The translations under genes and the position numbers were made by a program. Shown piece by piece: positions 35,849-44,129 of a DNA stretch of 64,000 nucleotides. Origin of the DNA: Planktothricoides raciborskii GIHE-MW2 (GTDB taxonomy: Bacteria; Cyanobacteriota; Cyanobacteriia; Cyanobacteriales; Laspinemataceae); contig NZ_CP159837.1 in assembly GCF_040564635.1 (NCBI RefSeq), positions 5,257,001 to 5,321,000 of the forward strand, given 5' to 3'. The number at the start of each line of letters is the position of its first letter. Position 1 is the stretch's first letter. The notes under the pieces were generated by a model that made no database searches, had not been told where the DNA came from, and worked only from the letters and a program-made list of their open reading frames with translations.

Positions 35849-35874
35849 AATGTCTAACAATTGCTAGACATTTT
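35847..35874 (+). terminator. Intrinsic terminator of the Nif11 gene
   Basis: Stem AAAATGTCTA / TAGACATTTT with an eight-base loop and a T-run, starting at the stop codon. A tandem copy of AATTG(C/T)TAGACATTTTTTGAC follows directly (35859-35879, 35880-35900). Confidence 0.75.
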
Positions 35875-35988
35875 TTGACAATTGTTAGACATTTTTTGAC
35901 GGCTTCAGGCTGGGTTGAATCTTGAAACCCAGCCTCTAAGATTTCTCTCGACTCAGTATCAATCGTCAACGGGCTTGACCCTATATAT

Positions 35989-36606
35989 TTACTCCGAAAC
36001 CTTAGTTTTCAAGGCTTCCTGAATGGCAGCGATCGCCTCTTCTGGAGCTAAAGTCTGAACATTTTCTGGATCCAGGCCATACTCTTGTAAATTCGTGATC
36101 GCCGCTTCATCTCCCGCTAACAACTTCTCATACAACTCTTGAGCTTGCTGCATCAGGTCATCCTCCTCTTCAGACTGAACCTGAACATCCTCCTCTTCTT
36201 TAGCCTGAACTTCCGGGGTCGCTTCCTCCTCCTCGGGGACTAACTCTGCCGAGTCCTCCTCTTCTTTAGCCTGAACTTCCGGGGTCGCTTCCTCTTCCTC
36301 GGGAACTAACTCTGCCGAGTCCTCCTCTTCTTTAGCCTGAAGCATCCCCGTTTCTTCTTCTGCCGTCTCTTTCGCAGAGATGCTAATATTCCCCAGGCTA
36401 TGACCCAAGCTTGCTCCAAGTTCTTCTTTCCCTTGCAACTCTGGAACATTATCTGTGTCAGAAGATTCTTTTTCTAAATCAAAAGGACGGGACTCTAAAG
36501 CCGTTGCCACAGGCGCTACTTGAGCAACTTTTTCCCGATCTCGCTTTTGAATTCTGGTGCGAATGCGTTTCATCTGCGGAGTCCTCTTCTTTGCAACTGA
36601 AGTCAA
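35989..36606 (-). CDS. Acidic repeat protein with eCIS-cargo-like N-terminus
   Basis: 205 residues. The first 30 are basic (KKRTPQMKRIRTRIQKRDRE). Then come LESRPFD and LQGKEELGASLGHSLGNISI, a pattern I associate with the N-terminal leader of eCIS cargo-type (DUF4157-like) proteins in cyanobacteria. The middle has two nearly exact tandem 22-residue repeats (EEEDSAELVPEEEEATPEVQ-type) plus a partial third, coded by 66-bp DNA repeats. The C-terminus (EEDDLMQQAQELYEKLLAGDE, NLQEYGLDPENV) is helical. No toxin or enzyme domain is present. A role with the neighbouring tube proteins is inference. Confidence 0.6.
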   Translation of the reverse strand: MTSVAKKRTPQMKRIRTRIQKRDREKVAQVAPVATALESRPFDLEKESSDTDNVPELQGKEELGASLGHSLGNISISAKETAEEETGMLQAKEEEDSAELVPEEEEATPEVQAKEEEDSAELVPEEEEATPEVQAKEEEDVQVQSEEEDDLMQQAQELYEKLLAGDEAAITNLQEYGLDPENVQTLAPEEAIAAIQEALKTKVSE

Positions 36607-36829
36607 ACTATCGTTGAGGTTAGCCGGAAACCTAACAAACCCGATCTTACTGACTTCAAAAAAAATTAGATATTAGACTTTTGGCGAATTTGCCAAAAAA
36701 CATTATTTATTAGTTATTAGTCATTAGTTATTCGTTATCAGCTTCAAACAAAAAAGAACAAACAACAAATAGCAAATAGCAAATAATGAATAATAAAATA
36801 ACAAATAAGCAATTTTAAATAATAAATAA
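36607..36829. other. Low-complexity spacer
   Basis: A TTAGTTATTAGTCATTAGTTATTCG-type tract and AACAAATAGCAAATAGCAAATAATG units fill the 3' side next to the HD-domain gene. No gene. Confidence 0.6.
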
Positions 36830-39394
36830 CTAATGCTTACTTTGCAAAGCCGCTTTAGGATAAGCAATCCGTTTGTGATTAAACTGTTGCCAAACCTGAA
36901 TAAAAATTTCCGCAATTTTAGGCATATCTTCTCGTCGCAGTCCTGACTCCACAAGCTGATTATCTTGCCAGCGAGCGCGGAAAATCTTATTCACCATACT
37001 TAACGCTTCCTCTGGAGTCGCATCTTTCAAACTGCGTAATGCTGCCTCACAAGAGTCTGCCAACATCACGATCGCCGTTTCCCGGGACTGCGGAATCGGG
37101 CCATCGTAGCGAAAATCGGATTCGGCAACGGACGGCTGCCCATCAGCCGCTGCCCGTTGCTGGGCTTGGTGATAAAAATAAGCAATCAGCATCGTTCCCT
37201 GATGTTCCGGGATAAAAGCTTGTAACGCCTTGGGTAAGCGAGCCCGCTTGGCCATCACCAATCCTTGAGTCACGTGCTTTTTAATAATCTCGGCACTTTT
37301 CCACGGATCGTTAATTTCATCGTGCTTATTCACCCCATTCATTTGATTTTCAATAAATCCCAGGGGATCGTGCATCTTGCCAATATCGTGATACAAAGTT
37401 CCTGCCCGAATCAGTTCGACATTACAGCCCAATTCTTTAGCTGCCGCCTCCGCCAAACTAGAAACAAACAGGGTATGTTGGAAAGTCCCTGGCGCTTCTG
37501 CCGCCAATCGTTTGAGCAAAGGACGGTTCAGGTTAGATAATTCCGCCAAACGAATGGGAGTAATCAGGTCAAAGCCTTGTTCCAAATAAGGACTGACACC
37601 CAGGGCAATGATACTCCACGCCACCCCGAGCAGCGCCTGTAACCCAGAACTCATCAGGATAGTAGACCATACAGCCGGGGCTGTGGCCGTCACAATCAGG
37701 GTGACAATCAAATAAACAATTCCCTGAGTCAATCCCACACCCAGTCCTAACAGGGCTAATTCTTCCCGTGTACGCATTTTTCCGCCCACAATTCCACCGA
37801 GCAATCCTCCGGCTACATTGGCGAATAAAATGGCGGCGTCTATTTCCATGCCCACAGGTAACAATAGACCAATCAGTGAGACGACGGTGCCTGCGAGAGT
37901 AGAACCGTAAAAGTTACCAATCCATAGACCGATCGCCGGTAAGCTGACGATCGGTAGCTTGAAATACAAGAGTAACGGGGTAGAGAGAGTTAGCAGTAGG
38001 ATCAGCAGATGATCTCGTCGTCGCAGGGGGGAGTAATATCGATGTTCCACGAACCAAAACACTCCCACCCCGATACCAACCCCCCCGGCTAACATGATTA
38101 AGCCCATCCAGTTAATCCCCCGCTGACTTAAGCCAAAGCCATCGAGTAACACCAAATGATTCGGCTCAATGATTTCACCGGCTTGGACAATCACTTCCCC
38201 GGCATTAATATTGACGTAGATCGTTTTAACTTCAGCGACCGCCTGTTTAGCAAGGTGATTGGTGGCCTCAGTGTCTTCAATCAAGTTATGCCTTAAGCTG
38301 GTTAAGAGGATCCTTGTGGCTAATGCTTCAGATCCTGCTGGGACTTGGGTTTGAAGTTGCAGTTTTACGGCATTTTTGATCAGTTCCTGGGGTAGACCGG
38401 CAGGAATGCCTTGAGTCAGTATCAGTTGAGCGGTCTGTTGGATGCCCTGTTTAGTGATTTCCCATTCTCCGTCGGACAAATTGAAGAAAGTTTGATCGTA
38501 AATCAGTGTTGGGGAGTTGGATTTGCTGGCTCCCAAAGCGGTGATCGCTCTTGAATAGCGCTGACGAGACTCGATAATGGTATCAATTAAATAATTGAAA
38601 CTTTCTGAATCACTTTGCCGTTGGTAAAGTTTCAGTTCGGCGATCGCCTGATTACCCAACTCGGTAATCAGGCGATTGCTCAAAGCCCAGCGGACAATAA
38701 TCGGCACATTCTCTGACCCTTGCTTTCTGACGGAATATTCTGAGGGATTTTGTGTCCCCTGTGGGCGGCGATTTTGTTTCACTTGTGAGAGAATGGTCAG
38801 CCATTCCCAGGGGCTGGCAGTCCTTAAATATTGTTGGGATGATTCCGACAATATCTGGGTCGGCGTAAAAGGATAGATGCCCAGGATTTCTCGGAGTTGA
38901 TCTCCCTGAGTCAAATAGTGTTGTAAACTTTTCTGAATTTGCTCAGTCCGGTCAGGGTCTATCTTCAAGACCGGAATAGCCCCCCGTTGAGCCGCTTTCC
39001 GAATCTCTTCGGTAGTCTTGTGATCGGGAAACCGAGCCGTTCTCGGCGCAATAATCGTCTTCGGCGCCGGTGTACCGACGGCCAATCTTGGCTGATTGTA
39101 GAAGCGGGTGCCAATGACACTGGTCAGACAAATCACCGCCAACATCAACGATAAGGGCGATCGCGCTTTACTATGGCGAGAACAAACCGGCTTATTGGTT
39201 TGACTGACTCCAGCAAGGCTAAGGTGAGATAATTGTAAAAGCCATAAATTCATCTTACTGCGATCTTGAAGCGATCTAGTCAAAGGTTTGGCATGGCTTG
39301 TGCTGCTGTCACTGGAAGGCTTTTGCCTATCCGGTGCGGAGCAGCTTTGCCGCCATTTTTCAACGGTTTTAGTGAGTGACTGAATATTTTTCAT
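36830..39394 (-). CDS. 7TM-HD phosphohydrolase (PgpH-like)
   Basis: Membrane protein of 854 residues. A disordered basic N-terminus precedes one transmembrane helix (LSLMLAVICLTSVIGT). A large extracytoplasmic 7TMR-HDED-type domain follows (about 100-430), then seven transmembrane helices (about 440-620: LIMLAGGVGIGVGVFWFV, LLLLTLSTPLLLYF, SLIGLLLPVGM...), and a cytoplasmic HD domain with FQHTLFVSSLAEAAA and YHDIGKMHDP, continuing to NPW/ADGQ-like regions. Homologues such as PgpH hydrolyse c-di-AMP, so a signalling phosphodiesterase is likely; the ligand of the outer domain is unknown. Confidence 0.9.
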   Translation of the reverse strand: MKNIQSLTKTVEKWRQSCSAPDRQKPSSDSSTSHAKPLTRSLQDRSKMNLWLLQLSHLSLAGVSQTNKPVCSRHSKARSPLSLMLAVICLTSVIGTRFYNQPRLAVGTPAPKTIIAPRTARFPDHKTTEEIRKAAQRGAIPVLKIDPDRTEQIQKSLQHYLTQGDQLREILGIYPFTPTQILSESSQQYLRTASPWEWLTILSQVKQNRRPQGTQNPSEYSVRKQGSENVPIIVRWALSNRLITELGNQAIAELKLYQRQSDSESFNYLIDTIIESRQRYSRAITALGASKSNSPTLIYDQTFFNLSDGEWEITKQGIQQTAQLILTQGIPAGLPQELIKNAVKLQLQTQVPAGSEALATRILLTSLRHNLIEDTEATNHLAKQAVAEVKTIYVNINAGEVIVQAGEIIEPNHLVLLDGFGLSQRGINWMGLIMLAGGVGIGVGVFWFVEHRYYSPLRRRDHLLILLLTLSTPLLLYFKLPIVSLPAIGLWIGNFYGSTLAGTVVSLIGLLLPVGMEIDAAILFANVAGGLLGGIVGGKMRTREELALLGLGVGLTQGIVYLIVTLIVTATAPAVWSTILMSSGLQALLGVAWSIIALGVSPYLEQGFDLITPIRLAELSNLNRPLLKRLAAEAPGTFQHTLFVSSLAEAAAKELGCNVELIRAGTLYHDIGKMHDPLGFIENQMNGVNKHDEINDPWKSAEIIKKHVTQGLVMAKRARLPKALQAFIPEHQGTMLIAYFYHQAQQRAAADGQPSVAESDFRYDGPIPQSRETAIVMLADSCEAALRSLKDATPEEALSMVNKIFRARWQDNQLVESGLRREDMPKIAEIFIQVWQQFNHKRIAYPKAALQSKH

Positions 39395-39799
39395 GGGGAC
39401 GGCACTTCGAAACTATCAGAGATTGAGAGCCAAAGACCAAACTCACATTGGCTCTATTATAGATGCAGCAACAAAATATGATCCCCGATTTGATCTTAAG
39501 CCCGGATCGGTAAATCAATGATCGGTCAGCCCAGCATAAAGAAATCGTTCAGGGATGAGTTTTTTCTAACTGATAACCTAACCCTCCATCAATCTTGCCC
39601 TCACCACCGCTAATAGATAAATAACATTTGCTCTCCCATAAGCTTCTCAATTTAAATCATAAATTTAAGCCACAATTTCAGGAATTTCAGTTTCAATTTT
39701 AATCCTAATTAAAGCCCCAATTTGAACCAGACTAATTGTGCAGATTTTGGATTTATGACGATATTTGCTGCCCCCATAATTTTTGTTTGGTTTTGGGAA
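39395..39799. other. Intergenic region, no gene seen
   Basis: Space of 405 bases between the 7TM-HD start and the end of the next minus-strand gene. It should contain the 7TM-HD promoter. A+T-rich with no striking structure. Confidence 0.5.
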
Positions 39800-40690
39800 T
39801 TAAACAGGTGGAACCAACTGATGAGGATCTGTCACCATCATCATATGCCTTTGGCATGGGTTTTTTTCCATATGCTTGTCTACAGAATAAAGACCTAGCC
39901 AAGTGGCATATAGGCGATCGGCCACGGTAATAAGCTGGATATTATAACGATTGGGAGACAGATGGTTAGATTCCATCAATTGCCTAGTCATGGTAATTCC
40001 AGCGTGACTATTATAAGCCCCGGATAATGCAGCGGTGAGAAGCTTAGTCAGATTGGGTTCTGGGTGAGTTTGGGCAGCCCGCTGAATTGAAATCTGAAAT
40101 TGTTCTGGAGTAGACAAAAAACAGTAAAGAGCGAGATAAATGGCCGCCGATTCAGAATGATTATTCTTGTTTAACCGATCGCCTACGGTTGCCAAACTAG
40201 GACATTCTGCCAATAAGCCATTGATTTTTGTCAATTTTTTGCCGATTAAGTCATCGGTTATTCCTGCATTTTCTATACTTTTAATCAGGTCATTAATAGT
40301 CGTTTTTGCAGACCTTTTTTTGGTGAGTACATGGGCGATCGCCCAGCCGATTACCATGATATCAGCTTCTTTAAATTGACCCGCTGGCAAATGATTCATG
40401 GCGTTTTTTAGCTGCTTTTCTAACCAATATTCATCTTCATGGTAAAACAAAATGATTGGCAGCAAAGCTAACAATCTCGTTGCCAAGGAGATGCCACCAC
40501 TTTCGGTGGCGATCTGGTGAGGTAGCCAATCCCTCAAATCCATCCCACCACAGCGAATTAAGCTTTTTGCGCTCTCCATCATTATCAGGGAATCGCGAGC
40601 GGCGAAATCCAAGATACCGTCGTGGCTTTCGGCGATCGCCACTCCCATAAACGTTCCTCTAAATCGGTTCAATAATGAGTAAGCCATCAC
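39800..40690 (-). CDS. Degenerate ADP-ribosylglycohydrolase-like protein
   Basis: This 296-residue protein has the fold pattern of the DraG family: RFRGTFMGVAIAES at the start, a middle helix ALLPIILFYHEDE, and AALSGAYNSHAGI near the C-terminus, where active enzymes have a GxDTDT metal motif. The first Asp-Asp motif and the terminal Asp-x-Asp motif are both absent, so metal-dependent hydrolysis is not expected. It may have a binding or structural role. Met2 or Met1 could be the start. Compare the intact family member at 25450-26397. Confidence 0.7.
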   Translation of the reverse strand: MMAYSLLNRFRGTFMGVAIAESHDGILDFAARDSLIMMESAKSLIRCGGMDLRDWLPHQIATESGGISLATRLLALLPIILFYHEDEYWLEKQLKNAMNHLPAGQFKEADIMVIGWAIAHVLTKKRSAKTTINDLIKSIENAGITDDLIGKKLTKINGLLAECPSLATVGDRLNKNNHSESAAIYLALYCFLSTPEQFQISIQRAAQTHPEPNLTKLLTAALSGAYNSHAGITMTRQLMESNHLSPNRYNIQLITVADRLYATWLGLYSVDKHMEKNPCQRHMMMVTDPHQLVPPV

Positions 40691-41474
40691 TAAATTTTAC
40701 CGGAAACCCGACCTCGCCCACCATTTTTTAATAAAACTTGATAATTTCTGGATAATTCACTTAATCAATCCTTTAGGCAACTTCCCACATTATAACACAA
40801 TAACACAAATTAAGTCTAAGTGTTTTTCTTCAGATAAAATAAAAATTAACCCTTAAATCAAAACTAACCAATCCATTGATTAAATATATGCAGCAATATA
40901 TTCAGTAATATATGCAACAATCTGACTATTTCACAGGGTAAAATTTATTTTTAAAATAATTTTTTTAACAACGTCATTGGCGATCGATAATTACTTGACC
41001 CCCCATATCCCTCTTACAAGGGTTTTCCTGTGTTTTTTTTCCTTTGTCCTTGGTTTTAACATTATTTGCTATTTGTTATTTGTTATTTGTTAACAGATCA
41101 AGAATAACAACCAAAGAATGCCTACCCAAAGAATGCCTACCCAAAGAATCCCTACCCAAAGAATCCCTACCCAAAGAATCCCTACCCAACAACCATCTTG
41201 CCCGCTCGCGAAGCCTTTATGGCAACCAACAACCAACAACCAACAAATAACAAATAACAAATAATAAATAACAAATAACAAATAACAAATAACAAATAAC
41301 AAAAGTTTATTAGGATAATGCTGTATAAGCAATAACAAATGCTTAACAAGCATATAAGGATCCGGCCTAGCACCGGATCCTTATATGCTTGTTAACATCA
41401 GATTGGTTTGTCCGCCTGACTGGAAGATAAAATTAGGAAAAGTTATCAAAAACTATTCCCCATGTGATATGCTT
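40691..41474. repeat. Long spacer with 15-bp tandem array and hairpin
   Basis: No gene in 784 bases. Contents: A+T-rich sequence to about 41060; a 15-bp unit AAAGAATCCCTACCC (first two copies with G for C) repeated five times at 41113-41187; a CAACCAACAACC and AAATAACAAATAAC tract (41225-41310); and a 23-bp perfect hairpin (41343-41395). The A+T part before 41000 may hold the promoter of the degenerate ADP-ribosylglycohydrolase-like gene. Confidence 0.8.
41343..41395. repeat. Perfect 23-bp hairpin downstream of aroQ
   Basis: TTAACAAGCATATAAGGATC... pairs perfectly over 23 bp with the other arm around a seven-base loop CCTAGCA. It lies 80 bases beyond the aroQ stop. No T-run follows on the minus strand, so it is either an unusual 3'-end structure or a small palindromic element. 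Confidence 0.75.
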
Positions 41475-41966
41475 TTACACCGACATTGAGCAAAAAACCT
41501 GGGTTGATCGAAGATAATGCACTAATGCCAACAAACCCAGACGATAACTCTCTGGGCCAAACCCGCTGATTTGACCGATCGCCACTGGGGCGATATATGA
41601 ATGATGTCGAAACTCTTCCCGACGGTAAACGTTACTCAAATGAACTTCTACCGTGGGAATGGCTACACCAGCGATCGCATCACGAATGGCTACACTGGTA
41701 TGAGTGTAAGCCCCAGGATTAATTAAAATCCCTTGGTGTTGACCTACGGCGGCATGAATAGCATCAACCAAAACCCCTTCATGGTTGGACTGTAAGGGGG
41801 AAACCTTCACTTGCAACCGTTGCGCTTCGGCTTCGAGTAATTTATTAATGTCATCGAGACTAGCCAAGCCATAAACGCCCGGTTCTCGTTTCCCTAAAAG
41901 GTTTAGGTTCGGCCCATGCAGCACCAAAAGACTCAGCCCGGTTTGACCATCGCTTTCTTGAGCCAT
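41475..41966 (-). CDS. aroQ: 3-dehydroquinate dehydratase, type II
   Basis: Shikimate-pathway enzyme that dehydrates 3-dehydroquinate. The 163-residue product shows the type II motifs in order: [18 protein letters not shown] (catalytic Arg and Tyr), [22 protein letters not shown] (substrate Asn) and EVHLSN (catalytic His). Slightly longer than the usual 145-150 because of a short N-terminal extension and a C-terminal tail. It begins five bases after the stop of a 45-codon gene, so both are probably one transcript. Confidence 0.95.
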   Translation of the reverse strand: MAQESDGQTGLSLLVLHGPNLNLLGKREPGVYGLASLDDINKLLEAEAQRLQVKVSPLQSNHEGVLVDAIHAAVGQHQGILINPGAYTHTSVAIRDAIAGVAIPTVEVHLSNVYRREEFRHHSYIAPVAIGQISGFGPESYRLGLLALVHYLRSTQVFCSMSV

Positions 41967-41971
41967 CTGGA

Positions 41972-42109
41972 CTACCGACGACGTAATGGTCTATCAACCG
42001 GAATCGGAATCAGTTCCGGTTCTGGTTCTGGTTCCGGGCCGAGTAATGCCTCAATCACTTTGCGAGCGATTTCTTTAAGTTTTTCGATTACCTGATCTAT
42101 AAAGTCCAT
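41972..42109 (-). CDS. 45-residue protein upstream of aroQ
   Basis: Starts [22 protein letters not shown], an amphipathic helix. A Pro-Glu repeat (PEPEPEPE) and a basic end (DRPLRRR) follow. The frame is complete, preceded by GAAGGAG (about 13 bases from the ATG), and ends five bases before aroQ. The strong amphipathic periodicity and tight spacing argue for a real small gene, though I do not know a family for it. Confidence 0.6.
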   Translation of the reverse strand: MDFIDQVIEKLKEIARKVIEALLGPEPEPEPELIPIPVDRPLRRR

Positions 42110-42291
42110 TTAAAAGAGAGCTCCTTCAGTGCAGCCGTGAGTTCTGCCGATTTTGCTGTACAAACAGCCAGGAATATATCCCGATCGGACAGAAACTCTC
42201 TTTAGTTTCTTTGATCATAACCAATTATTCCCGAAATAAGCAAGGACAAAAATCACAAAAAATCAGTGATATCAGTACGGTGTACCGGAGC

Positions 42292-42347
42292 AAAACACTA
42301 CATATATGTTTTATTGAGCAAGTAAACCCATATATATAGTGTTTTAC
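42292..42347. terminator. Hairpin between cinA and the aroQ unit
   Basis: Arms AAAACACTACATATATG and CATATATATAGTGTTTT pair at 16 of 17 positions with a loop of about 20 bases. It sits 18 bases past the cinA stop on the minus strand and ends in TTTT on both strands, so it is a plausible terminator for cinA. Confidence 0.5.
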
Positions 42348-42364
42348 AAAACTTTACAAAAATA

Positions 42365-43618
42365 TTAAGCAACGCTTAACATTTTTCTTCTCAGCAAGTC
42401 TAGGGCAGTACATATACTCAAATGACGAATAAAATCCCGTGGTTGTCGGGGGTTAAACTTCTGGGCAAAACTTTCGATCGCGCCATCGGGTCCTGCCAGA
42501 CCGATATAAACCAGACCCACGGGCTTAGTATCCGTGCCACCCCCAGGGCCGGCAATGCCGGTAATGCTGAGGCCCCAAGTAGCGCCCAAAGATGTCCGAA
42601 CTCCTTGGGCCATTTGTTGAGCAACTTTGTCGCTGACGGCGCCCAAAGTTTCTAAATCTTCAGGATCGACTTGTAACAGAGACGTTTTGACGGAATTGTG
42701 ATAAGAAATGACGCCACCGAGAAAATAATCAGAACTGCCCGGAACTGCGGTGAGCATTTGACCTAAACCACCGCCGGTACAAGATTCGGCGACGGCTAAG
42801 GTTTGGCCATTTTGTTTCAGCAGTTGACCGACCACGGAAGCGAGGGAGTCATCATCAGCGCCGAAATAGTCTAAACCGGCGATCGCTTTAATTTGGGCTT
42901 CCACGGGGGCGATCGACTCCTGGGCAGCAGTAGCGGATGCGGCCAAACTGGAAATGCGTAATGTCACCTGACCTTTACTGGCATAAGGGGCCACCGTGGG
43001 ATTGGTCAAATCAAAGAAAGGTCGAACTTTCTCCGCTAAAGTCGATTCGCCAATGCCCCAAAATCGCAGAGTTCGGCTGTAGAGAATTTTTTCACCCCAG
43101 CCTTGACGTTTCAAATAGGGTACTGCCACATCACGCCACATTTGCTGCATTTCGCTGGGGACTCCCGGAAAAGTGAGAATAGTCAGATTTGGGCGAGGTT
43201 GCCAAATAATCCCAGGGGCAGTGCCCGTAAGATTAGTTAAAATCTCTGCCCCTTGGGGAATTAAGGCTTGTTTGCGGTTACTAAGCACCATAATTCTTCC
43301 CCGTGCGGCAAATTTTGCGGTAATATCCACAATAATTTCGGGTTTTTCTACCATCTCCACCCCAAAAAAGTCTGCCAGGGTTTCATGGGTCAAATCATCG
43401 GGAGTTGGGCCAAGTCCCCCAGTGAAAATCAAAATTTGGGAGCGATCGCAGGCAATCTTTAAAACCCGCTTAATCCGTTCTGGGTTATCCCCCACCACCG
43501 TTTGATAGTAATGACCAATGCCGAGTTCTGCGAGTTGCTGGGCTAAAAACTGAGCATTGCTGTTGAGAATATCCCCTAACAGTAATTCGGTGCCAATACA
43601 AATAATTTCTGCACTCAT
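42365..43618 (-). CDS. cinA: CinA-like protein, nicotinamide-nucleotide amidohydrolase
   Basis: The 417-residue product has two parts. An N-terminal molybdopterin-binding-like domain (residues 1-170: IICIGTELLLGDILNSN, FTGGLGPTPDDLT) has ADP-ribose pyrophosphatase activity in homologues. A C-terminal CinA domain (about 255-417: VAESCTGGGLGQMLTAVPGSSDYFLGGVISY, SITGIAGPGGGTD) deamidates NMN in pyridine-nucleotide recycling. The catalytic Ser/Thr-rich ESCTGG loop is intact. An earlier ATG at 43624 is possible, but the second (MSAEIICIG) matches family starts. Confidence 0.94.
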   Translation of the reverse strand: MSAEIICIGTELLLGDILNSNAQFLAQQLAELGIGHYYQTVVGDNPERIKRVLKIACDRSQILIFTGGLGPTPDDLTHETLADFFGVEMVEKPEIIVDITAKFAARGRIMVLSNRKQALIPQGAEILTNLTGTAPGIIWQPRPNLTILTFPGVPSEMQQMWRDVAVPYLKRQGWGEKILYSRTLRFWGIGESTLAEKVRPFFDLTNPTVAPYASKGQVTLRISSLAASATAAQESIAPVEAQIKAIAGLDYFGADDDSLASVVGQLLKQNGQTLAVAESCTGGGLGQMLTAVPGSSDYFLGGVISYHNSVKTSLLQVDPEDLETLGAVSDKVAQQMAQGVRTSLGATWGLSITGIAGPGGGTDTKPVGLVYIGLAGPDGAIESFAQKFNPRQPRDFIRHLSICTALDLLRRKMLSVA

Positions 43619-43675
43619 ATGCAAATTTTCTGATTATTCTTAATTCGATATTGTCTATTATACTCTAAAATTAAC

Positions 43676-43700
43676 AATCACTAATTATAAATTAGTGATT
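43676..43700. promoter_or_regulatory. Palindrome in the cinA-SemiSWEET divergent spacer
   Basis: Perfect 10-bp inverted repeat AATCACTAAT / ATTAGTGATT around TATAA, about 58 bases upstream of the cinA start and within the divergent promoter region. Symmetry and place suit an operator, but no regulator can be named. Confidence 0.35.
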
Positions 43701-43846
43701 GCTGATAATTGATTGTCAATTTTAGATAATTTATGCCGATCTACGGAAAATTAAAATTACGATATAATTTTTCACGGCAATTCCCTAAACAATGATCCAC
43801 GGTCTAAAAATCACCAAACAAAAATCACCAAACAAAAATAAATTTT

Positions 43847-44101
43847 ATGACTTTAACTTCCTTGATTGGATTTATGGCGGCCACTTTAACCACAGTTTCA
43901 TTTTTGCCTCAAGTGATTCAAGTTTGGAAAACAAAATCCACGAAAGATATTTCTTTGGGGATGTTTTCCATTTTTTCTTCTGGGGTTTTTCTCTGGTTAG
44001 TCTATGGAATCTTGATCGAAGATTGGGCTGTGTTTATGGCCAACTCGATCACCTTAATTTTAGCTTCAATTATTTTAACTTTTAAACTAAAATATAAATA
44101 G
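43847..44101 (+). CDS. SemiSWEET-type sugar transporter
   Basis: An 84-residue three-helix (PQ-loop/MtN3) membrane protein. The PQ motif lies in FLPQVIQVWKTKSTKDIS, followed by SLGMFSIFSSGVFLWLVYG and a third helix (FMANSITLILASIILTF). SemiSWEETs dimerise to form a facilitative sugar channel in the inner membrane. Length and helix order match the family. The start at 43847 gives MTLTSLIGFMAATLTTVSF. It lies 28 bases upstream of the radical SAM gene on the same strand, so the two may be co-transcribed. Confidence 0.92.
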   Translation: MTLTSLIGFMAATLTTVSFLPQVIQVWKTKSTKDISLGMFSIFSSGVFLWLVYGILIEDWAVFMANSITLILASIILTFKLKYK

Positions 44102-44129
44102 ATACGCAGATTTAGGTTGACTTAAAACC

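Noticed and set aside
41113-41187. Possible CRISPR array (five regular repeats)
   Set aside because: Units are 15 bp, directly adjacent with no spacers, and no cas genes are near; it is an ordinary tandem repeat.
43792-44085. 97-codon frame overlapping the SemiSWEET
   Set aside because: Wrong frame for the PQ-loop protein and begins in A-rich repeats; the 84-residue product is clearly the real one.
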